This document shows positions 1 through 5,462 of a DNA stretch of 5,462 bases, piece after piece (the first letter of the stretch is position 1; each line of letters begins with the position of its first letter). The stretch covers positions 12,119-17,580 of the forward strand of contig MHEO01000020.1 in NCBI GenBank assembly GCA_001803875.1, read 5' to 3'. Below the pieces are notes generated by a model. That model saw only the letters and a program-made list of their open reading frames with translations. It did no database searches and had not been told where the DNA came from. The position numbers and the translations under genes were made by a program. The stretch is from Nitrospirae bacterium RIFCSPHIGHO2_01_FULL_66_17 (lineage in GTDB: Bacteria > Nitrospirota > Nitrospiria > 2-01-FULL-66-17).

Positions 1-1457
1 GCCGGGGCCGCCGCGAGGAGGTCGGCGCCCAGGCAGACGTCGCACGACGCGCCGCAGGCCGCGATTGTCTCCCCCAGGTGCGCGACCAGGCTTTGATGCC
101 GGCACGCGCGACGATCGGCCCACGCGAACATGTCCCGCGTCTGCTCCCGGGCGCGGGTCTTGAGCGCGGCGTCCTCGATCCCGTCCAGGAATCGCTCGTA
201 GCTGAGCACCTCCGACCACGAGTAGAACAGGATGCAGTCGCTCGCGACCCCGTCCCGTCCCGCGCGGCCGATCTCCTGGTAATATCCCTCCATGTTTTTC
301 GGCATGTCGCGGTGGATGACGTAGCGGATGTTCGGCTTGTCGATGCCCATGCCGAACGCCACGGTTGCCACCACCACGTCGATGTCGTCCCTCCGGAAGG
401 CCTCCTGAGCCCGCGACCGCTCGGCCGCATCCATCCCCGCGTGGTAGGGGAGCGCCCGCACGCCGTGGCCGCGCAAATAGTCGGCGGTCGCCTCCACGCT
501 CTTCCGGCTCAGGCAGTAGACGATGCCGCTCTGGTCTTCGCGCTCGCGGATGAGGCGAAGGATCGCGGACCGGGTGTCGAGGCCCCCGCCCTTCTTGTAC
601 ACGTGCAACCGAAGGTTGGGGCGAAAACACGAGCCGCGGAACCGCCGCGGGGCGGCCATGCCGAGCTGGGTCCCGATGTCGGCGACCACCTCGTCGGTGG
701 CGGTGGCGGTGAGCGCGAGGACGGGTACACCGCCGAAGCGGGCCTTGAGGCCGGACAGATTGCGATACGCGGGCCGGAAGTCGTGGCCCCACTGGCTGAT
801 GCAGTGCGCCTCGTCCACCGCGACCAGCCGGATGTCGCACGAGACGAGCACCTCGCGCAGCGACGCCTCGATCCCTTCGGGCGCCGCGTAGACCAGCTCG
901 TACCGGCCGGCACGCAGCGCCGCGACCCGCTCGCGGCGCTCCTCGGGGTCGAGGCTCGTGTTGATGAAGGTCGCGCGGATCCCCAGCTCGGTGAGCGCGT
1001 CGACCTGGTCTTTCATCAGGGCGATCAGCGGCGAGACGACCAGCGTCGTGCCCCCCAGGATCCGCGCGGGGATCTGGTACGTCAGCGATTTGCCCGCGCC
1101 GGTGGGCATGACCGCGATGCCGTCGTGTCCCGCGAGCACGGCGTCGATGACCGCCTCCTGCCCGACGCGAAACTCCGCGTACCCGAACGTGGAGCGGAGC
1201 ACCTCGCGGGGGGACAGCCCGGCGGCCGGCGCGGCGGTTTCCAGGTCGTCGGCCACCTGTTTGAGCAGGGTGATGGTGGGGGGATCGAACAGGTCGGGCC
1301 GGCTGCGATAGGCGGCGCGGAGGCGCTCCAGCCGTGCGCGGCACGCCTGGCGGTCCTCGGGGCTCGACGGTCCGGCGGTCGCCGTCCGGGCCAGCGCTTC
1401 GACGTCGCGCAGGAGGTCCGGCCTGGAGAGCGAAGCGGCCGCGGGGTCGGCCTCCAT
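1..1457 (-). CDS. recQ: ATP-dependent DNA helicase, RecQ family (3' end outside window)
   Basis: This is a superfamily 2, 3'-5' DNA helicase acting in the cytoplasm in recombination and repair of stalled forks. Numbering from ATG 1457, the protein shows a RecQ-type aromatic/Q motif (FGYAEFRVGQ, residues 91-100), Walker A TGAGKS (119-124, Lys123), motif Ia SPLIALMKDQ (142-151), DEAH (215-218) followed by the RecQ-typical CISQWGHDFRP, motif III LTATAT (249-254) and motif VI QEIGRAGRDG (394-403). A four-cysteine zinc site follows (C452, C468, C472, C475), with CX3C where E. coli RecQ has CX2C. About 485 residues are visible. The winged-helix and any HRDC domain lie beyond the left edge, so the RecQ subtype cannot be decided. 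About 86 residues precede the helicase core, longer than in E. coli RecQ. The start is uncertain: ATG 1457 has a weak GGCGGACGGA upstream, whereas in-frame GTG 1505 has GGGAG seven bases upstream and would add 16 residues. The gene is transcribed divergently from the radical SAM gene. Confidence 0.95.
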   Translation of the reverse strand, partial: MEADPAAASLSRPDLLRDVEALARTATAGPSSPEDRQACRARLERLRAAYRSRPDLFDPPTITLLKQVADDLETAAPAAGLSPREVLRSTFGYAEFRVGQEAVIDAVLAGHDGIAVMPTGAGKSLTYQIPARILGGTTLVVSPLIALMKDQVDALTELGIRATFINTSLDPEERRERVAALRAGRYELVYAAPEGIEASLREVLVSCDIRLVAVDEAHCISQWGHDFRPAYRNLSGLKARFGGVPVLALTATATDEVVADIGTQLGMAAPRRFRGSCFRPNLRLHVYKKGGGLDTRSAILRLIREREDQSGIVYCLSRKSVEATADYLRGHGVRALPYHAGMDAAERSRAQEAFRRDDIDVVVATVAFGMGIDKPNIRYVIHRDMPKNMEGYYQEIGRAGRDGVASDCILFYSWSEVLSYERFLDGIEDAALKTRAREQTRDMFAWADRRACRHQSLVAHLGETIAACGASCDVCLGADLLAAAP

Positions 1458-1529
1458 GGCGAGTCCGTCCGCCACCCCCGCTGCGATGATCCGACCGACG
1501 CGCACGACGAGGCTCCCGATCGACGCGGC

Positions 1530-1558
1530 AGTATACCCAAGGCGGCCGGCAATAGCAA
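1530..1558 (-). promoter_or_regulatory. recQ: Putative sigma70-type promoter of recQ
   Basis: On the minus strand, TTGCTA (1558-1553) and TATACT (1535-1530) are separated by exactly 17 bases. Each differs from the sigma70 consensus TTGACA/TATAAT at only one or two positions. Transcription would begin near 1523. That leaves leaders of about 18, 48 or 66 bases for starts at GTG 1505, GTG 1475 or ATG 1457. The match stands out in such GC-rich DNA, but it was identified by eye only. Confidence 0.6.
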
Positions 1559-1561
1559 TTT

Positions 1562-1580
1562 CATTCCCCTCCATTCCCCT
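1562..1580. repeat. Tandem CATTCCCCT direct repeat in divergent intergenic region
   Basis: Two perfect copies of CATTCCCCT (1562-1570 and 1572-1580) repeat with a 10-bp period, about one helical turn, so they face the same side of the DNA. They sit between the putative recQ -35 (1553-1558) and the rightward -10 (1598-1603). The second copy also forms an imperfect inverted repeat with GGGGGAT (1587-1593). This layout suits a regulator binding site, but it could be chance in C-rich DNA. Confidence 0.4.
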
Positions 1581-1603
1581 TTCCATGGGGGATCGTGTAT
1601 AGT
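1574..1603 (+). promoter_or_regulatory. Possible promoter of the radical SAM gene
   Basis: TATAGT (1598-1603) is a good -10 hexamer. The best upstream partner is TTCCCC (1574-1579) at 18 bases, a poor -35, so the promoter may need an activator or another sigma factor. The predicted start point is near 1610, giving a leader of about 36 bases to GTG 1646. This also argues against the more upstream in-frame GTG at 1595, which lies just ahead of and overlaps the -10 element and so would precede the transcript. Confidence 0.4.
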
Positions 1604-1606
1604 CAA

Positions 1607-1620
1607 CCCGGCATGCCGGG
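1607..1620. promoter_or_regulatory. Perfect 14-bp palindrome, candidate operator
   Basis: CCCGGCATGCCGGG is a perfect inverted repeat with no spacer. It begins three bases after the putative -10 hexamer, so it covers the predicted rightward transcription start. A dimeric repressor bound there would block initiation of the radical SAM gene. In the RNA it would be a poor hairpin because the centre has no loop, so a DNA site is more likely than a terminator. The protein that would bind is not identifiable from this window. Confidence 0.4.
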
Positions 1621-1645
1621 GTCGATCTCAGCAGGGAGGGAGTCC

Positions 1646-3394
1646 GTGGGTGAATCGGTCGTGAGCGCCGCAACAACCTTTCGTGTCGTCCTCCTCAAGC
1701 CGTCGCATTACGACGATGAGGGCTACGTCATCCGCTGGATGCGGTCCTGCATCCCGAGCAACACGCTGGCCTGTCTCTACACCATCACCGAGGCGGTCAA
1801 GACGTCGGTGCGTCTGGGGTCCGACGTCGACCTCGTGATCGACGTCTACGACGAGACCAACCAGCGCATACCGATCGAGAAGATCATTCGGCAGTTGACC
1901 GCGCCGGGCGCCGGGGGCGTCGTCTGCTTTGCGGGTGTTCAGTCCAACCAATATCCCCGGGCGATCGACCTGGCGCGCCGGTTCCGAGCGGCGGGCCTCA
2001 CGACGCTGATCGGCGGATTTCACGTCAGCGGCTGTCTCTCGATGCTGGAGAAGATGCCCGAAGACCTGACCTCGGCGATGGCCGAAGGCATCACGCTGGT
2101 GGCGGGCGAAGTCGAGGAACGCTGGGGCGACGTGCTCGAAGACGCCTTCCTCGGTCGCCTCAAACCGCTCTACAACTTCCTCAAAGAACTGCCGAACCTC
2201 CAGGGCCAGGCGCTGCCGCTGCTGCCGACCGAGGCCGTCTCCCGCTACGTCGGGCAGATGACGACGTTCGACGCGGGGCGGGGCTGTCCGTTCGAGTGCA
2301 GCTTCTGCACGATCATCAACGTCCAGGGGCGCAAATCCCGATACCGCACCGCCGACGATGTCGAGGCGATCATCCGCGAGAATCACCGACGCGGGATCAA
2401 GCGGTACTTCATCACCGACGACGATTTCGCGCGCAACAAGCACTGGGAATCGATCTTCGACCGGATCATCCTGCTGCGCGAACGCGACAAGATCGCGATT
2501 TCCTTCATCCTCCAGGTGGACACCGCGAGCCACCGCATCCCGCGCTTCGTTGAGAAGGCGGGCAGGGCCGGGTGCCGAAAGGTGTTCATCGGGCTGGAGA
2601 ACGTCAACCCCCAGACGCTCAAGGACACGGGCAAGAAACAGAACCAGGTCCACGAGTACCGGGACATGCTCCAGGCGTGGCGGAAGGCCAACGCGGTGAC
2701 GTTCGCGGGGTACATCATCGGGTTTCCCAACGACACGTACGAATCGGTGATGCGTGACGTGGAGATCCTCAAGCGCGAGCTGCCGTTGGACCTCGTGGAG
2801 TTCTTCGTCCTGACCCCATTGCCGGGGTCCGAAGACCACCAGACCCTGGTCAAGGCGGGCGCGTGGCTCGAGCCCGACATGAACCGGTACGACACCGAGC
2901 ACCCGTGCTCGACCCATCCCAAGATGTCGGCCGACGAGTGGATGCGGACCTACTACGACGCGTGGAAATCCTTCTACACGTGGGAACACATCGAGACGAT
3001 CTTCCGCCGCCGGCGCGCCGAGGGGCACAGCGTCGGGAAGATGCTGGGGCAGATGATGTGGTTCCGCGGCTCGATGTTCGTCGAGGGCGTCCACCCGCTC
3101 CAGGCGGGGATCATCCGGCGCAAACACCGGTCGGAGCGGCGGCCGGGTTTCCCGCGCGAATCCATTGTGGTCTTCGCGTGGCGCCGAGCGCGCGAGATCG
3201 CCTCCGAGGCGGTGGGGACGCTCAGGCTGGTCTGGAAGCTGCACCGATTGCGCCGACGGGTCGAGAAGGACCCCGCCAGCCGCACGTATCGGGATCTCGC
3301 CATCACCCCATCGCCGGCCCCGCGCACGCCGATTGCCCTCAGCGTGCTGCCGACCGTCGCCTCTCCGGAAGAGCCAATCGTCGCGCGTCGGTAG
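1646..3394 (+). CDS. B12-binding-domain radical SAM protein of unknown substrate
   Basis: The predicted product is a 582-residue cytoplasmic or membrane-associated radical SAM enzyme. The start GTG 1646 is chosen for the strong GGAGGGAG just upstream and because the upstream GTG 1595 overlaps a putative -10. Residues 12-205 look like a Rossmann-type B12-binding domain: the LKPSHYDDEGYVIRW segment near residues 17-31, D66-VYDETNQ, GGFH (123-126) and GE (154-155). No DXHXXG cobalamin ligand motif is seen, as is common in the BchE-like group. The radical SAM barrel follows with C214-PFE-C218-SF-C221 (CX3CX2C, for the 4Fe-4S cluster), GLEN (316-319), GYIIGFP (355-361) and LTPLPGS (389-395). A C-terminal region of the type seen in hopanoid-associated radical SAM proteins (DUF4070-like, low certainty) precedes an Arg-rich, partly amphipathic tail. 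Relatives methylate, rearrange or couple unreactive carbons, often in lipids. I cannot assign the reaction. The membrane transferase gene follows on the same strand. Confidence 0.9.
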   Translation: MGESVVSAATTFRVVLLKPSHYDDEGYVIRWMRSCIPSNTLACLYTITEAVKTSVRLGSDVDLVIDVYDETNQRIPIEKIIRQLTAPGAGGVVCFAGVQSNQYPRAIDLARRFRAAGLTTLIGGFHVSGCLSMLEKMPEDLTSAMAEGITLVAGEVEERWGDVLEDAFLGRLKPLYNFLKELPNLQGQALPLLPTEAVSRYVGQMTTFDAGRGCPFECSFCTIINVQGRKSRYRTADDVEAIIRENHRRGIKRYFITDDDFARNKHWESIFDRIILLRERDKIAISFILQVDTASHRIPRFVEKAGRAGCRKVFIGLENVNPQTLKDTGKKQNQVHEYRDMLQAWRKANAVTFAGYIIGFPNDTYESVMRDVEILKRELPLDLVEFFVLTPLPGSEDHQTLVKAGAWLEPDMNRYDTEHPCSTHPKMSADEWMRTYYDAWKSFYTWEHIETIFRRRRAEGHSVGKMLGQMMWFRGSMFVEGVHPLQAGIIRRKHRSERRPGFPRESIVVFAWRRAREIASEAVGTLRLVWKLHRLRRRVEKDPASRTYRDLAITPSPAPRTPIALSVLPTVASPEEPIVARR

Positions 3395-3466
3395 GGACGC
3401 CACCGAACAATCTCGGCTCCTGACCTCCCCCCGCGCGCTGAACTGGTGCTCGATCGTCGTTTCACG

Positions 3467-3472
3467 TATGAT
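3467..3472 (+). promoter_or_regulatory. Possible -10 element upstream of the LTA synthase-like gene
   Basis: TATGAT at 3467-3472 matches the sigma70 -10 consensus in five of six positions. The -35 window (around 3443-3449, CTGGTGC) is poor and there is no TG extension. Transcription would start near 3480, ahead of both candidate start codons (GTG 3493 and GTG 3535). Short inverted repeats surround it: GATCG at 3452-3456 pairs with CGATC at 3477-3481, and CCGGTC at 3486-3491 pairs with GACCGG at 3513-3518. No U-tract terminator is visible after the radical SAM stop, so read-through is also possible. Confidence 0.25.
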
Positions 3473-3534
3473 CGGGCGATCCGGTCCGGTCAGTGTCAGG
3501 TATTGATGCTCCGACCGGCGAGAGACCATCCGAC

Positions 3535-5462
3535 GTGGTCATCGACCGCTTCAATCGGTTTTTCCGACTGGTGACCCTCTTCGTGGCGGCGCTCTGCGTC
3601 GGCCGCGTCGTCTTCCTTCTGAAGTACCACGGCACGTTCAGCGACGCGGCGCCGTCCGCCATCGCGCAGGCGTTTCTCTACGGGTTACGCTTCGACCTGT
3701 CCACGGCGGCGATGGTCACGGCGCCGTTTCTCGCGCTGCTCTTTTTCCCCGGCGTGTCGAGGAGTCGGGGCCTGGTGCGCGCGCTGCTCATCATGCTCCT
3801 CGTCTGGTTCGCCGCCATCCTGGTCTTCGACTTCGTCGACATCCAGTACTACGCCTTTGCCCAACGCCACGTGACGTTCGAAGCGCAGAGCGCGTTCCAC
3901 GACCTGCGCACCCTGCTGGGCATCGGGTTGCGCCAATACCTGCTCGACCTCGCCGGCCTGGGCGTGTTCCTCGCGCTCTTCGTCTGGGCGTACCTGAGGG
4001 TCGCCCGCGCGTTCATGGCGTTACCGACGCCCGACGGTCGATCAGGTCTCGCGCGGGTGCTGGCGATCGAGGTGCTCGTGCTGCTGCTCCTGATTCCCCT
4101 CGAGGTCGTGTTCATCCGGGGCGGCCTGCAATCCAAGCCCATGGGCGTGCGGAGTGCGTTCCTCAACGAGTCGGTGGAACTGGGCGCGCTGAGCCTCAAT
4201 GGCCTGTATACGTCGCTGTTCTCGCTGGCCGACCGACTCGACGGCCGGGATCCGATCGCCCATCTTCGCGCGCTGGATACGGGAAATTCGGACGCCGAGC
4301 GGCGCGAGGTGCTCCGTCGAATCGTCTCCGAGAAGCGAGAGGTCAGCGACGGAGAGTATCCGCTGTTCAGGCGGTTCGTGGACGCGCCCGAGTCACCGAG
4401 GCGCTGGAATGTCGTCTTCGTGATCATGGAAAGCTGGTCCGCGAAGTTCGTCGGCGCCCTGGGGGCCGATCCTGACGCGACGCCGTTCTTCTCCGAGCTG
4501 TCGCGCGACGGTCTTCTGCTGACGAACTGCTTGGCGAACGCTCAGCGGTCGGTCGAGGGGCTGTCGGCAATCCTGGGGTCCGTGCCCGTCTGGCAAGGGA
4601 TGGTGTTGGGGCAGGGGGGCGTGCTCTACCAAACGCGGCTCGAACCCGTCGGGCGCGTCTTTCGCGCTAGCGGGTACCGCACGCTCTTTGTCCATGGCGC
4701 CCGGCGCGGGTCGATGGGGTTCGACGGCCTGGTGAAACGGCTGGGCATCGAGCGCCACGTCTCGCGCGAGGACTTCGAGATCACGCCCGTCACCGACGAC
4801 GGCGTGTGGGGCATCTACGACGAGTACGCGTTCCAACGGGCCGATGAGGAGATGCGCGGCCTGCAGGAGCCGTTCTACACCGCGGTGTTCTCGCTCAGTT
4901 CGCACACGCCGTACACGTTGCCGTCGAAGGCCTTCGAGCGCTTCGGTCCCGACGTGCCGTTTCACGAATTCCGCAACTCGATGGGCTACGCCGATGACGC
5001 GCTGCGGCGCTTCTTTGAGACGGCGCGGCGCGCCCCCTATTTCGACCACACGCTGTTCGTGATCCTCGGCGACCACACCGAGGGGCCGTCCACGGGCGGC
5101 CACCTGTACGAGGCCTATCACATCCCGTGCCTCTTGTATGGCCCCGGTCTCGTGGCGCCAGGCCGCTACGATGGCGTCGTGAGCCAACTGGACCTCTTTC
5201 CCTCGGTGCTGGATCTCGTGAACGTTCAGACGCCGTTCACGTCGTGGGGCAAATCGATCTTTGCGCCGGGACCGCGCTGGGCGCTCCTGCCGCGGGGCGA
5301 TCTGTTCGTGGCGGTCGAGGCGCCGTACATGCTGCTATCGCGCTTCGACACCCCCGTCGCGCTGTACGACATGACGGCGAACCCCGCCGAGAACATCCTC
5401 CAGCGCGACGCGGCGACGCGCGCCGCCGCCGACCGGCTGGGCCGGCAGCTCCGCGCCTACCT
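3535..5462 (+). CDS. LTA synthase/MdoB-type membrane phosphoglycerol transferase, sulfatase superfamily (3' end outside window)
   Basis: This is a polytopic inner-membrane enzyme with an extracytoplasmic alkaline-phosphatase-superfamily domain. LtaS and OpgB relatives transfer glycerophosphate from phosphatidylglycerol to lipid or glycan acceptors; the acceptor here is unknown. Numbered from GTG 3535, hydrophobic helices lie near residues 12-29, 51-71, 82-101, 126-147 and 161-184, with the family-like GLRFDLS (50-56) and RGGLQSKPM (185-193). The catalytic domain begins at NVVFVIMESW (292-301). Glu299, Ser339 (in RSVEG), Asp513 and His514 (GDHTEGP) are the likely metal and nucleophile residues, and His457 (SSHTPY) is the likely substrate histidine. 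Their spacing matches the LtaS set E255/T300/H416/D475/H476. Serine replaces the LtaS threonine nucleophile. HLYEAYHIP (523-531) is also typical. About 642 residues are visible with no stop, close to the usual family length. In-frame GTG 3493 is an alternative start adding 14 residues; neither start has a strong ribosome site. Confidence 0.9.
   Translation, partial: MVIDRFNRFFRLVTLFVAALCVGRVVFLLKYHGTFSDAAPSAIAQAFLYGLRFDLSTAAMVTAPFLALLFFPGVSRSRGLVRALLIMLLVWFAAILVFDFVDIQYYAFAQRHVTFEAQSAFHDLRTLLGIGLRQYLLDLAGLGVFLALFVWAYLRVARAFMALPTPDGRSGLARVLAIEVLVLLLLIPLEVVFIRGGLQSKPMGVRSAFLNESVELGALSLNGLYTSLFSLADRLDGRDPIAHLRALDTGNSDAERREVLRRIVSEKREVSDGEYPLFRRFVDAPESPRRWNVVFVIMESWSAKFVGALGADPDATPFFSELSRDGLLLTNCLANAQRSVEGLSAILGSVPVWQGMVLGQGGVLYQTRLEPVGRVFRASGYRTLFVHGARRGSMGFDGLVKRLGIERHVSREDFEITPVTDDGVWGIYDEYAFQRADEEMRGLQEPFYTAVFSLSSHTPYTLPSKAFERFGPDVPFHEFRNSMGYADDALRRFFETARRAPYFDHTLFVILGDHTEGPSTGGHLYEAYHIPCLLYGPGLVAPGRYDGVVSQLDLFPSVLDLVNVQTPFTSWGKSIFAPGPRWALLPRGDLFVAVEAPYMLLSRFDTPVALYDMTANPAENILQRDAATRAAADRLGRQLRAY

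Noticed and set aside
1082..1606. A 174-codon minus-strand open frame starting upstream of recQ
   Set aside because: It is in a different frame from the helicase motifs, has Arg/Pro/Ser-rich shadow composition, and would begin upstream of the putative recQ promoter.
78..1664. A 528-codon open frame on the plus strand opposite recQ
   Set aside because: The minus strand carries every RecQ helicase motif in one frame. The plus-strand translation is rich in Arg, Ala, Gly, Asp and His with no recognisable domain, as expected for an antisense shadow in GC-rich DNA.
1628..3529. A 633-codon open frame on the minus strand opposite the radical SAM gene
   Set aside because: The plus strand has a full radical SAM protein with ordered motifs and a ribosome site. 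The antisense product has no known motif, and long antisense frames are common at this GC content.
3395..3534. A possible Rho-independent terminator or small gene between the radical SAM and LtaS-like genes
   Set aside because: Only short inverted repeats of 5-6 bp with long loops are present, with no T-run after them. No short frame has a convincing ribosome site.
4393..5187. A 264-codon minus-strand open frame
   Set aside because: It lies opposite the catalytic domain of the LtaS-like gene, where the Glu, Ser, His and Asp-His catalytic residues are intact on the plus strand.
1..5462. A CRISPR array, insertion sequence, tRNA or defence island
   Set aside because: No regularly spaced repeats, transposase motifs, terminal inverted repeats or tRNA-like cloverleaf were seen. 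RecQ alone is a common housekeeping gene and is not evidence of a defence system.

Overview
The window is GC-rich and tightly packed with bacterial genes. Its third codon positions are strongly G/C-biased and GTG start codons are common. It contains three protein genes, two of them cut by the window edges, and no RNA genes, mobile elements or CRISPR arrays that I can see. The source is probably a high-GC environmental bacterium, for example Acidobacteriota, Methylomirabilota/Rokubacteria or a myxobacterium-like lineage. That placement is inferred from composition and gene content only and is weak.

Layout. (1) Positions 1 to about 1457, minus strand: a RecQ-family 3'-5' DNA helicase, with its C-terminus beyond the left edge. 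(2) Positions 1458 to 1645: a divergent control region. It has a good sigma70-type promoter reading left into recQ, a weaker one reading right, a tandem CATTCCCCT repeat between them, and a perfect 14-bp palindrome where rightward transcription would begin. (3) Positions 1646 to 3394, plus strand: a radical SAM protein with an N-terminal B12-binding-like domain, a CX3CX2C cluster motif and a long basic C-terminal tail. Its substrate is unknown. (4) Positions 3395 to 3534: a short intergenic region with a possible -10 element and small inverted repeats. (5) Positions 3535 to 5462, plus strand: a polytopic membrane phosphoglycerol-transferase/sulfatase of the LtaS/MdoB type, with five N-terminal membrane helices and an extracytoplasmic alkaline-phosphatase-superfamily domain. 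It is open at the right edge.

How they may work together. recQ is a housekeeping repair gene transcribed away from the others and is probably only a neighbour. The other two genes lie in the same direction about 100 to 140 bp apart. One is a cobalamin-type radical SAM enzyme, a group that often acts on lipid-like or otherwise unreactive carbon centres. The other decorates envelope glycans or lipids with head groups taken from phospholipid. A shared role in envelope modification is a reasonable hypothesis, but nothing in the sequence proves it. The radical SAM gene, with its conserved-looking but unassigned N-terminal signature, is the best candidate here for undescribed biochemistry.
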